Origin: Mnemiopsis leidyi
Taxonomy: Eukaryota > Ctenophora > Tentaculata > Lobata > Bolinopsidae
NCBI GenBank assembly: GCA_000226015.1
Contig: JH154437.1
Location: 1,996-26,244, forward strand
Direction: 5' to 3'
Length of the DNA: 24,249 nucleotides
The notes beneath the pieces were generated by a model. That model was given only the letters and a program-made list of their open reading frames with translations, was not told the DNA's origin and ran no database searches. Positions 1 through 9,324 of the stretch are shown in pieces. Both the position numbers and the translations under genes were made by a program. Positions within the stretch are counted from its first letter, which is position 1; each line of letters opens with the position of its first letter.

Positions 1-430
1 CAAGAACCTCCGATCGATAGCAGAATATGGATGAGGGTCCTCGTTTAAGAAGTTGAAGCAGGCTTAATCTCGCTCAAGTGAAGAAAATATGATCCACGTC
101 TAGTTCTGACGTCTAGTTAGGACGTGTGCTTGATTATGTATCGCGGCTCATAATGCAGCATGTGCTGTCTAGTTACAGGTGACGTGATATAAGTACTGTG
201 GAAGTACTGTCAGCTGTCTATGGTTAGAATTGGTGACGTGATAGGTACCGTGAAACACGATCCCATAAATACCTTCTAGTAAGGGTCTTACTAGCACAGT
301 ATTAAGCAAAGTCCCATTAACATTTCTTTTCTTGAAGTTCTTTTGCACTAAAGTCGCACTTACCCATCACTGTATTATTTTTTGTTTGAAACACTTAAAA
401 TCTAGTATTCCCAAAGAAGGTGAACCCCCA

Positions 431-498
431 GAATACAAACGTACAACAGAATACAACAGAATACAACAGAATACAACAGAATACAAACGTACAACAGA
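431..498. repeat. 10-bp tandem repeat (atacaacaga)
   Basis: Three perfect contiguous copies of atacaacaga (451-480) are flanked on each side by an 18-bp variant, atacaaacgtacaacaga. The whole block is therefore a higher-order repeat with mirrored ends. No reading frame of note uses it beyond a short chance ORF. Confidence 0.9.
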
Positions 499-958
499 AG
501 AGCACAGGAAATGGTCAAGTAACCTGGTAAGGAGCTTATAACAAGTGCCTTTATTTTTTATTATTTCTTTATTGTTATAACTTATCGACCAGTGCCCCTT
601 AACTTTTCAAAGATTATAGAAACAAATATGGTATAGGTTTTTTAAACTGTATGAAATACAGCAATTTCCCTATATAAGAAATAGATAATTCTATAAGAAT
701 TGTCCCTATATACAAAAAGGGTTTATCTTGAAAATAAAAATATGTATAAAACATGAAGTGAAGATTTCTTCAAGTATAATTATTTGGTGAATATGCACTA
801 CCAAGAACAGTCAAGTTTAATATTGTAAAACGGAATGAAAAATTTAAAGGTCAAGAAACCATGTAATAGCGTATTGAAAACCCATGGGATATCATATCCC
901 TGTAAAGATTCACATGAGGTAACCATTCATTAGTACTGACCTGAAATCAAATTAAGAT

Positions 959-1348
959 CTAAGTCTTCCACATTGATTGGTCTCTGATAAAATCGACCTC
1001 TATATGACCTCGAATTGCAATGAGGCAAGTTTTTAGTAGCTCGATTCTGATTCTTCTTCTGACAAAGTTCACAGTATCTGAGTATTTTTGATTTGTTTTA
1101 TGACTCAGCTTTTCATTCAGTTTCTTAAGAAAACAAGAACATTCTTTTGCCATTCCGCCAGTTGTGGAGAAAACTAAGGGTGTGGATTGTCCATGATCGA
1201 TTTGTATCACTCGACTTTTGAACATTCTTTTCCTTTCTTTCTCATGGGCTGAATACATTTTCTCCAGGGATTTATTGTCATTAGACATGGCTCCTGGGTG
1301 CAGGAGATGTCCGAAACGTACTTCGATCAAGACATTTGACGTTGACAA
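959..1348 (-). pseudogene. Truncated C-terminus of a retrotransposon ORF (reverse transcriptase with restriction-like nuclease type)
   Basis: About 129 codons are open but begin with no real start: the first in-frame codon is TTG, directly after a TAG. The segment carries the block TPLVFSTTGGM near residues 56-66, a basic stretch EKERKRMF before it, and a tail with LLKTCLIAIRG near residue 104. From memory, this order is the extreme C-terminal part of a large retroelement protein that is abundant in cnidarian and molluscan genomes. There it follows a reverse transcriptase, a Cys/His finger and a nuclease-like stretch ending in a D-V-R-V-F type strand. Here only the end of that strand (IEVRF) survives, so the copy is 5'-truncated, as is usual for non-LTR insertions. 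The family assignment is recalled, not searched. Confidence 0.7.
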
Positions 1349-3814
1349 CGACTAATTGTCCCTTAATTATCGCAATTTCTTACCTTAAAACGAATATTAT
1401 CAAGCCTAAGTTGAAATTTTGACAATGTTACAAACTTTCAGGATCAGGTGAGGACAATAGCGAAAGACAGATAAACTTAAGGTTCATACTATGGCACTAG
1501 ACCGACCTTCTTATCTATAGCTGTAGCACAAAACCTGAGAGTGGTGAGTAATTAGTAATCGAAGACGAGTGAGTACTGAAAGCAAGAGAACGTGGAATGA
1601 AACCGGCCTTTCCCACAAGCTAATTTATTTTGAAGTCGGAGGTACGTTGTATTTGTTTATTTTAAAAGTTTCACTTGACGTTCAGGCACACCGCATATTG
1701 CACAAATTTCTTTATAGCCGCTTTTATTTTGATTTGAATTTTGATCCCTTAGACTAGCAAGTATGTGGCATTGATCTGTTACTTACTTCTTCGTATATTG
1801 CAAAAATATCGTATAGAAATAGCGTGTTATTGTTGTTAGGATAATTTAGGGTTGTATTTACTAGGCAACTAAGTGGGGCGTACCTAGTGGACGCTGAGAG
1901 TTAAGAAAACGCTAGAAGCATTAGGGACAAAAGATGAAAAGGATTTTATATTACAAGGAAATAGACACTATCTTCGAACGCGAGTTCCGACTGTTCGAGC
2001 GTTAGGAAGTTAGGAAGTGTCGGTTAAACAAAGGCTCAAGAAATGAGATAGAAGTGAGGTGCTCCGTCCTTCGTGATCCGGAGTTAAGTACCTCTTCTTT
2101 ACGGTGCACGCGTTGTGCGTTACACACGTGCCGTCTAACGTGACGTGATTTTGACAAATAGCAAATAACAAATCACACGACGGGTCACGTTGACCAATGA
2201 AAAGTTGATAGGTAACCCTACATCTACGTATAACTTCACTTAAAATGTAAGGAGTTGAAATAACTGACAGCCAAGCAGATACACTCTGTTTTTATTAAAT
2301 TCAACTATTAATGCTACAAATTCAAGGAATTGCTCAGTGTTTAACACTTCGTCACGAAAATGGGTAATGATTAAAAGTGGTGCTCTCCAATGTTTCAAGC
2401 ACTATAATATAAGGTTGTAATGCTCTCCCCAATATCCTAACATTATGATAACTAGGAAATGTGCCCAATCACTACATTTGCTAGTGTGACTAAAAGTAAG
2501 GGCTCAAATATAAAGGGTAGAAATTAAAGGTCGAAACGTGGAGTATTAAAAAGTGGTTATTCAACACTTATATAGGACAACTCATAACGCTCCGTCGTAG
2601 TCCTGGGTTATCAATTCTAATGTTGTTATTTGGACAATATTAGAAATTACATCGTCACTATACAGAAACTGTTGACTTGCTGCTTGATTGATTAAAATTT
2701 AGATTTTACACGATTACACGATCCATTAATATAAATAGTTTTTATCAATTTATAAAATATCTTATTGTTTTTATTCAATGCTGTGAGCGTAAGAAAGCGG
2801 GCGGGTAGAGTGATGGAGTGTGTTGAGTTGCATCTGCTTACCATTTCTTAATTACCTCTAAATATTATGCATAGCCTTGCCTACCCCTTATTTTTACCAT
2901 ATCCTTCAATTAACATCTGGGGGTAAACTATACCTACAATCAAATAATTTTTTCCTCTGAATTAATATTATCTAAGTTTATTCACTTAAAAATGATTCTT
3001 TTACCAAGTTTGGCATTATAGTCACCTAACATCCATCCCTAACATCCAAACAGAAGGCTAGATCCAAATTTAGTGATTGCATGGTAACTATTCAATATCT
3101 TTTGCAACAGATTGACTCTGTTTTACTAATAGACGATGTTTATATTATATTTTTAATTCCAGTATCCAGTATATGTGTTACATCCTGTTTCGTGTTCCAG
3201 AAAATAATTAGAGATCTTATAGAACCCTTAAATAAAAACTCCTTGGTATGTTTTTTTGTGTCGATTGTCGTTATGGATATTTCTCTTCGTCAATAACCTG
3301 GGATATGTCTTCCTGTTTTTGATGAACTTTAACATGTTGGCTCAAGATCTATTCCAGTCTTTGCCTCGGCAAATACGTCCACTTCTTTCTGTGGCATCTT
3401 TTTGCTCGTTCGTATTCCTTTGAGATCCTAACAATAGCACAAATTAGGGTGCCGAACCTTCTCACATGGCTTGGCAGAATTTGTCTGAAGATTTTGTATC
3501 TAAACCTCTCCACACAGCATACTGGAGCTACAAAAAGTTTACAACACACAAATCTTATATTTATATTCGAAGTAGGATTGATTTATTGAGGTGTGGAAGG
3601 AGCCAGGTGGTTCTTTAAGCCAAGTAAAATCATGATTATTTTTTGTAATTTTATTATTTTCATCATATTTCACAATTCTGAAAATAGATACAACACAAAT
3701 CAGACAATTTGTGCTGAAAACGGAAAAATTTTTTAACAACAATTAATATGTGCAACAGTTTTAACAGATCAGATGGATATGTTCACTTTTACCTTAGGAG
3801 ACATATTTACGGGG
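1349..3814. other. Non-coding stretch, no supported gene
   Basis: AT-rich sequence with only short open frames that show no motif and no credible splice context. 2100-2180 is locally GC-richer, with several CACGTG/ACGTG-type words but no gene. I see nothing else here. Confidence 0.6.
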
Positions 3815-3858
3815 TACGAAATTCGGGGATTTTCGGAAAAAATCCCCATATTTTCGTA
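3815..3858. repeat. Long imperfect hairpin
   Basis: Inner arms ggggatttt (3825-3833) and aaaatcccc (3839-3847) are perfect complements around a 5-nt loop. The outer flanks tacgaaat and attttcgta continue the pairing with one extra base. The structure could form a cruciform or be the remains of a foldback or MITE-type element. No terminal duplication is evident. Confidence 0.75.
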
Positions 3859-4053
3859 CTACCAAAATTTTGACCTCCACTTCAAAATCCCCCAAATTCA
3901 TTTGTTTGGTATTGGCTCAAACGGGTTTAATTGGGGTGTATTCATCAAATTATGTTGTGGGTGGGCCGAAGGATCAACCAAGCTATATGATATGTACGGA
4001 GCAGATATTTGAACGGACACGATTTCCACTGACAGTCAATTCAGAAAATTCAT

Positions 4054-4149
4054 GGGCCGGCACCGTGCCGAGTCGGGTATGATCCGACAACCTCTGCATT
4101 GTCTAGATGAGTGCTCTACCAATTGAGCTACCGGCCCTATTAGGGCCGG
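4054..4149 (-). repeat. tRNA-derived element (SINE head or tRNA pseudogene)
   Basis: Read on minus from 4137, the sequence has a 7-nt acceptor arm GGGCCGG, then TAGCTCAATTGGTAGAGC, which is a good A box and D-arm. Next come a CTAGACA anticodon-type loop, a T-arm-like GTCGG/CCGAC stem around a 7-nt loop at 4071-4087, and a matching CCGGCCC (4060-4054). It is not a normal tRNA. The anticodon stem needs a 3-nt bulge, the B box has lost the TTCGA core, and an extra 13-nt palindrome (4058-4070) sits between T-arm and acceptor. A second palindrome (4131-4149, 9-bp arms, 1-nt loop) duplicates the acceptor sequence just upstream. SINE origin is the best reading; the body toward lower coordinates is unassigned. 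Confidence 0.65.
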
Positions 4150-4177
4150 TCCAACCATTAACTATCAAAAGTAGCGT

Positions 4178-4504
4178 TGATAGTATCATCACGTTCGGTC
4201 TGCGTCGGACGTCGGTAGTCGTGCTTCTTATCACAACATAGTAACGGTTTTTGATACGATAAGAAAATGTGTTGCGACGGAAAACAATTTAGATCACCAC
4301 TTAATAGATTTCACTAACGGTACCTGGAACTTGTCGATCTCAACAGGGCCTAAGCACATCGAAGGTGAAGATGGTCGTTTGTACGGCTTTCCGAACGACT
4401 ATTGTATGTTCTCCTCTGCCAGCGATTATCTACTGGATGGTACTAGAAGTCCGGTCACTGTCTGCTTCCTGTTCACGCCCAGCATCCACTTCGATAACAT
4501 TTAG
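4178..4504 (+). CDS. Orphan open frame, possible terminal exon, unknown product
   Basis: About 108 codons are open from just after an in-frame TAG to a TAG at 4502-4504. There is no good ATG, so if real it is an exon. A possible acceptor is ...cttatcacaacatag at about 4240. The peptide has balanced composition: TNGTWNLSIS, then GEDGRLYGFPNDYCMF, then SPVTVCFLFTPSIHF before the stop. It includes two NxT/NxS sequons (NGT, NLS) and a hydrophobic C-terminal strand. AATAAA signals follow at 4933 and about 5137. I recognise no family, and no upstream partner exon was found. It could also be a transposon fragment. Confidence 0.3.
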
Positions 4505-5338
4505 AATTAAGGCAGTCTTACAAAGTCCGGCTAAGTAACATTTTTTACATAACTCGAAAGTAAAATAAGGAAAACTTAAATTGAAATCAGAAATATAACT
4601 TGAATTAGGGTACTCTAGATTTACAAAATAGGTTTCTCCATATACTTGGTAAAGTTTCAGCGAGAGAAGAAATTAGTTTGATGTTCATATCTTTATATCA
4701 GCTTATATCCGGGAGATACGTTACCGTGTCACTACTGATCTGTCTGCTAAAGGTTAAATCATTGTCTGGCAATAAGACTTGTGTAAGGAAGATGCACTAT
4801 ACTTGCTGTATGTTTAACGTAACTTTACTCTAGACTGCCCATGATACGTGCCAGTTATATTGTGACCTATGTAGCCTTGTTGTAAACTAGTACTTTTATT
4901 GGTTTGTACAGCAAATGCTGAATAATGTTTCTAATAAAGAATTGCTCATTGTTAATGAAAAACCGTTATTTTACCAACAACACTAGCCTTTTTATGTTAA
5001 TTTTAAAGAATTGTCTATAGTGGTGACATGAATATTTATAATAGAGTACCACACTTCTTAACGTTTAAGAGCTCCTGCAACCGGTTCTGTTCTGAAATTG
5101 TTTTTATTGTGAACTTATGCCAAGATTGTGCGTTGCCCAATAAAACTTCCTCATTCCCCCAAAACTGAAACCTGTGAACCTGTCAACTGTCCCTTCTTTT
5201 CTTTGAAGCGGATTAAAACCCGTCTAAGAAAATCACCTCATCGCTTCCCGACGATTGATAACTCATTTTAAATTCAGCAGCTCGAAAGCAATCTAGCAAC
5301 CAACAGAATTAAACAAAATAATAAATAATGCACAATGT

Positions 5339-5530
5339 AAACACAAAATGTACATTTAATAGTATTATATAAATGCTATTATAAATACTATTATATAAAT
5401 GCTATAATAAATACTAGTAATATATAAAATTATCAATCAAAATCTTGACTTCAGTGTTCGTCCATTCTATCATTTATAACACTTTTATCATTTATAACAC
5501 TTTTATAACACTTTTATCATTTATAACACT
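5339..5530. repeat. AT-rich tandem repeats downstream of the minus-strand gene
   Basis: 5350-5415 alternates variants of ctattataaatactattatataaatg. 5467-5530 repeats a cacttttatcatttataa unit in full and partial copies. Both lie just 3' of the stop codon at 5530 on minus. The first block contains a minus-strand ATTAAA (complement of 5352-5357) that could act as a polyadenylation signal. Confidence 0.6.
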
Positions 5531-5758
5531 TATACAGATTTGAAAATAAGTGGTTGTCTGCTAGGATTGGTTCTCCTAGGTTTTTCAGTTTCATCATCAG
5601 TACCAACTGAAAATATTTCGACTATGGCCTCGATTTCATCTGACGAATTTTCAACTATATCTTCGATATCCATGTTATCACTTGTACTACTTGACTTTTT
5701 ACAGTCAAGTTTTACGGCTTCTACCTCTTTTTTAATGTTTGCTTCTGATCTTGTTTCA
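5530..5758 (-). CDS. Terminal exon g: acidic Ser-rich tail
   Basis: The acceptor is atacttctag, and the stop TAA complements 5530-5532. The sequence begins ETRSEANIKKEVEAVKLDC. It continues with an acidic run (NMDIEDIVENSSDEIEAIVE) and ends DDETEKPRRTNPSRQPLIF plus three residues. SSSTSDNMDIED and NSSDE are typical acidic casein-kinase-2-type contexts. This is a low-complexity disordered tail of the kind common on nuclear proteins; the location is inferred. Confidence 0.6.
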
Positions 5759-7620
5759 CTAGAAGTATTATAATATAATATTACAAAGGAGTTGAAATAA
5801 AGTTTCCTGAGCTTTTCAAAACAATTACCTAACAAAAGAGACTTGAAAATAAACTTGGTCAAGGCATACCAATTAAATGTTCTGACACAATTTTACATGT
5901 AAATTTTATTTGAAATATAGATACAAGAACAAAATGATTTGGAAATTGTCCTTATGATATGATAGATTGTTTACAATTCTTCGGAATGTTCCATTGAATG
6001 ATAATCTAGGAAAACTACTGATTGTCATTCTTTCCCTCTCATCTGTATGTTTATACTTGCTTTCGAATTTTACCGCTAGGCCTTCCATGACAACATCAAA
6101 ATTTCCAGTGTCACATATCCCAAGCCAATTTTTATCTGTCAATTTTTTCTAATTACGCTGAGGAGAAATTGACCTGCCCTCCAGTGACCAGTAGCTCTTT
6201 CAGTTTTAGCAAGATGATGATTCAGCTAGGACACAACCTGTATAGATAGCCGTCTACTTAGTTTTTTGTAACATAACTCAGTACAAGGTCCCTGTGTTAT
6301 TGGTTCTATCACTTTATGCGTGATCTCCTCGGCACTGATATATCCTAGAAACTCGATCAGTAAAGCTATAGCCGGAGATCTGAATTTTTCCATACCTGCT
6401 GAGACTGTGAATGTGCCAGGATTTCTTTGCAAGTCTATTTCTCTAAGAAAATATATGAAGTGCAACTTGTGACCATATGGTATTTCTGAATAACCTATAG
6501 TACACTAGTCACTATGAAATTCCATTTGAAATCCGGATTTTGTCTACCATAATTCATGAGGACAGTATTGTTTCTCAATCGGTTAGTTAAACCTACACTT
6601 CTATTGATCAACATGATGTTGACATCCAGGCCTGACATTAAGATTTAAATCAGTTGACCTAGGATCAGTTTTTAGCATAATGACACATTCTGGAAACTTT
6701 TCAACAAAATAATTCGGGTACTTAAACAAAATTGATGGCTCTTTTTTGCAAACTTTAAGTTTACCACTGTCTTGCTTTGTTTCACCAGTTTCCGGGTTTA
6801 TCCAAACTATTCTTCCAATCTTCTGTGCCTTTTCAGATTGTGTAAAATTATTGCAATATGTGCATAACTGCTGAGAGAGAGAGAGAGAGATTACTGGCCT
6901 GGAAAAAGTCTCGTTTCGCTCATAAACCATTTAAAACATTAGAATACCTGCACTTCAGCTGGATATGAATGACTATACTGTTTCAACAAAGCTGTATTTT
7001 TAAGAGGTGCTGTCCAAGTTAAGAAAAGTGTTCGATACATGACAAACTGTATACAGTGGAATTTTCCTCCTGTCACAAGCTTTTTATTCTTATCATTAAA
7101 TTTCTTCAATTTAAGGCAGCCGACCTGATTAACAACGAGAATATGCCCTGATCTGAACCTACTTTCAAGAGAGGTTAAAACAAAATCATGTTAGTGCTTA
7201 CTTAGATGCCTTCTACTAAGGTCTTTAAATAAGATTATGGTATCATTTAAGCTTGCTATAAAAGCTGATAAAGTTGGGAGGCAGTATTTCCCGGCGTGTT
7301 TTTTCTTTTTTTCTCCAGCCAAAGATTCTGTGTTGTGTAACAGCTTCGTCTGGAAATTAAGCTTTAAACAAAGCTTACTTCTCGCTGTTGAGAAGTTTAC
7401 AAAACTTGAGTTCATCAATGTCCTTAAATCTGTTTTTTACACAGTTAAAGGTTTTATTAATCATCTCATCGTAAAGTTTTCTATACTTCTTTTGTTTTGG
7501 TCGGAAAGACGAAATAAAACAGCTAACATAATTGAGTTCTTGAAATTTTCAATACATTTATCATCTTTAGAGAACCCATGAAGATAAAGGGTAAACAGAA
7601 AAAGAAAACGTGAGTTTTGC
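5530..7620 (-). CDS. Multi-exon gene of unknown function, 3' part (exons a-g)
   Basis: Seven exons were joined by reading GT-AG borders: a 7379-7620, b 6948-7158, c 6659-6870, d 6238-6442, e 5975-6148, f 5785-5828 and g 5530-5758. The phases at all six junctions are compatible (2,0,2,0,0,2), which is hard to get by chance. The joined product is about 440 residues. It has a helical first exon, a mixed beta-rich middle with a CTYC pair, and a strongly acidic Ser-rich tail ending in a short basic stretch. No signal peptide or membrane segment is visible, so I infer a nuclear or cytosolic protein. The alternating strands of exons b-f resemble OB-fold proteins only superficially. I recognise no family. 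The 5' exons were not found; upstream lies a zone of related, broken copies (8970-12411). Confidence 0.6.
5785..5828 (-). CDS. Candidate 44-nt micro-exon f
   Basis: Bounded by tctcttttgttag and CCTTT|gtaata. Fourteen codons plus two bases read VIVLKSSGNFISTP. Without it, exon e (phase 0) cannot be joined in frame to exon g, which needs phase 2. With it, both phases close. The only alternative is a weak donor (ATTTT|gttctt) at the end of the exon e frame. Confidence 0.5.
5975..6148 (-). CDS. Exon e of the unknown minus-strand gene
   Basis: The acceptor is gtaattag, downstream of a pyrimidine tract, and the donor is AGAATT|gtaaac. Exactly 58 codons, phase 0 to 0: KKLTDKNWLGICDTGNFDVV, then MEGLAVKFESKYKHTDERER, then FPRLSFNGTFRRI. 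Reading through the donor continues open for about 20 codons, so intron retention would extend it slightly before a stop. Confidence 0.6.
6238..6442 (-). CDS. Exon d of the unknown minus-strand gene
   Basis: The acceptor follows atattttcttag, and the donor is ATACAG|gttgtg. It reads EIDLQRNPGTFTVSAGMEKF, then a helix-rich part IALLIEFLGYISAEEI, then PCTELCYKKLSRRLSIQ. The exon begins with the last base of a split Arg codon and ends in phase 0, consistent with both neighbours. It has a second C-x3-C pair (CTELC). No recognised domain. Confidence 0.65.
6659..6870 (-). CDS. Exon c of the unknown minus-strand gene, with CTYC motif
   Basis: The acceptor tract is a pure CT dinucleotide run ending in CAG. 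The donor CCTAG|gtcaac was chosen over later GTs because its phase (2) matches exon d. The peptide reads LCTYCNNFTQSEKAQKIG, VWINPETGETKQDSGKL, then YFVEKFPECVIMLKTDP. The C-x2-C pair plus later cysteines could be half of a zinc site, but no complete knuckle is visible. Confidence 0.65.
6948..7158 (-). CDS. Exon b of the unknown minus-strand gene
   Basis: The acceptor is ttgaaagtag after a pyrimidine-rich stretch, and the donor is GTGCAG|gtattc. The peptide reads FRSGHILVVNQVGC, LVTGGKFHCIQFVMYRTLFL, then KQYSHSYPAEVQ. Alternating hydrophobic residues suggest beta strands. It starts by completing a phase-2 codon from exon a and ends in phase 0. No long ATG-initiated frame covers it. It was found by following the splice signals. 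Confidence 0.6.
7379..7620 (-). CDS. Exon a of the unknown minus-strand gene (one-base frame break)
   Basis: The acceptor is a T-rich tract ending tatag at 7621-7625. The donor is gtaagc right after 7379 (GAGAA|gtaagc). The first half reads FSKDDKCIENFKNSIMLAV, then LSDQNKRSIE. In the same frame a stop soon follows, but one base further on a second open stretch, LYDEMINKTFNCVKNRFK, begins. Adding one A to the run at 7477-7480 joins the two. It also gives exactly the exon length needed for phase 2 at the donor. The product is lysine-rich and helical. 11100-11260 contains a diverged copy. Confidence 0.55.
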
Positions 7621-8113
7621 CTATAAAAAAAATAAAACTTAAAAAGATAGACAGCTTATAAACTAAAAAAAGTTAAAACGTGAACAAAGTATAAAAAGAT
7701 TAAAGAAGATGAATGCAGACTAAACAAAATTAAGATGTGTCTACCCCCAAGTGATACTCCTTCAAATTCTACAAAACAACGTGACCCCGCATTCCAACAA
7801 TCCTACGTAATTGTCACCCTGATATTGTAATTAAACGAAGAATGCTTGTCAAAAGTCAAAAGATAAGGCTTGTTCTCACGCAAACATGACATTCTGATTA
7901 CAAATTTCCTATACTTTTAAGTTTTAAAGATGGGGTCATCTCCAGCTCTCACGTTCTCAGTTACATGGTAATGCAGCCGTGTGTTTCTACGTCTTAACCT
8001 CTTGCTCTGATGAGGATCTTTTAGATATGAAGTGATAAATACTGATATTGATACACAGTGCAGCAGACTGCGCAAAACTCGTCTCAATCGATAATTTGCT
8101 GGTGGTATACCAT

Positions 8114-8173
8114 TATCCCCCCGGACACTATCCCCCCGGACACTATCCCCCCGGACACAATCCCCCCGTTCAG
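8114..8173. repeat. C-rich 15-bp tandem repeat (tatccccccggacac)
   Basis: Three perfect units lie at 8114-8158, followed by a fourth degenerate one. Each carries a run of six C, so the minus strand has four G6 runs at 15-nt spacing. That gives G-quadruplex or i-motif potential with 9-nt loops. An imperfect inverted repeat built on acgtacgt (8194-8205 and 8230-8239) follows directly. Confidence 0.9.
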
Positions 8174-8969
8174 GAACGCGTAGGACGATACGGACGTACG
8201 TGTTCTGGCAAGCATGTGTGAGAAAACGGGAACGTACGTGATTCGCGCCAATATCTACAATTAAGATTTAGCGCGATACGTAGTACGGAATGAACGACTG
8301 TAAATCATATGGAAGTGCCACTCGAAAAAATTGATTTCAATGTAATTCTTACGACAATTAACGTAGCGATATGAACCTTCTAATAATGTTTGTATGTATT
8401 TATTCATTACTGTATCATCCATTTAAGGCTGGATAATGGCAAAATGTTAGCGACTCGTGGTTGTAGCAGATACTATCTACAATAGTAGTAGTACAATACT
8501 AATACTTTAAGTTACTACTGGTGACACTTCGTGGCAAATAAAATACGCCATTCATGTCACAACATGAAATTCATTTATTGCTAGTTCTTAGTAGTTCTTA
8601 GTAGTCGAATGCCCTCAAATGGTCCAGTAGATATGAGCTGACATCCATAAAACAAAAGTTCTCATTTATTGTTTTATTGAGTGGCAGGATGGATTACTGA
8701 GGGGCACTGTGTTAAAGTGATTTAAATGGGTCCCATTCCCCACCGACCATTCATGTTCCTGGATACTGTCTGTTCATAACAACCACGGTTTCCTTATTGA
8801 CTAAGCACATACAGACAGTTCCCACAACACAATTCTTAGCTTAAAGAATTTTAGGAACTTTTTCAATGGAGCAAGCTATAAGTTTGTAATAATAGGAAAA
8901 CATAGAGTCTAGAGATTGAAATTAGAAAGATAAAAAATGATATAAAACGAGTAATTTGCTAAATGAATT

Positions 8970-9324
8970 TGCTAATGAATCTTAAGTACTAAAATGATCT
9001 CCTCTAAAAGAATTTAAAAACTTAGTTTCAAGGAGACATGCTTGAAAACTAACTCTCTGGTGGGTAAACTGCATTGCTATTGTTCAGTGGCACTTCAGTA
9101 AGAAAACTTCACCGACGGCGCGGTTTTAGAGAGATCATGGCTGCTGCCATCTTCTCCAGAACCTCTTTAAGATTAAGAGGGAGACCGGCGATCCGCCTCA
9201 ACCTGAGATCGGTCACTGCTTTGTAGAGTTTTCGATCTCCTTTCCGTCCGCTAGACAGAGGACAAAGATACCTTCTGGCTTCTCTTGTAATCGGTGATAA
9301 TTGAGCTATCTTCTCTTAACATTT
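8970..9324. repeat. Duplicated block A, copy 1
   Basis: Nearly identical to 9857-10208. Differences are a handful of substitutions, for example in the aatcttaagtac / aatctaaagtac segment near the left end. It contains the minus-strand exon-like frame described at 9109-9305. The right border abuts block B copy 1. Confidence 0.9.
9109..9305 (-). CDS. Exon-like frame in block A copy 1, unknown product
   Basis: About 64 codons are open to TGA at 9109-9111. They read QLSPITREARRYLCPLSS, KLYKAVTDLRLRRIAGLPLN, then LKEVLEKMAAAMISLKPRRR before the stop. It is basic and helical, with a polybasic C-terminus. A candidate acceptor is gaagatag at 9306-9313, but its upstream tract is purine-rich and weak. 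The second copy keeps the frame with one visible substitution (Gly/Arg). Frame conservation between copies is suggestive, but they are too similar for a real test. No family recognised. Confidence 0.35.

Noticed and set aside
3349..3549. 66-codon minus frame with basic C-terminus
   Set aside because: No start, no clear borders and no recognisable motif; too short to support.
4054..4137. Functional tRNA gene
   Set aside because: B box core lost, anticodon stem needs a bulge, and there is an extra palindrome between T-arm and acceptor.
7191..7360. Minus-strand stretch SLAGEKKKKHAGKYC as an extra exon between a and b
   Set aside because: It has good splice-like borders, but its phase fits neither neighbour, whereas a-to-b joins directly in phase.
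7379..7480. hAT-type transposase similarity of LYDEMINKTFNCVKNRFK
   Set aside because: Only a vague resemblance to the pre-dimerisation region; the following exons do not continue that family.
7237..7581. 114-codon plus-strand frame
   Set aside because: It is the complement of exon a and the adjacent intron of the minus-strand gene. Its Phe/Leu-rich composition is what antisense of a Lys/Asn-rich exon gives.
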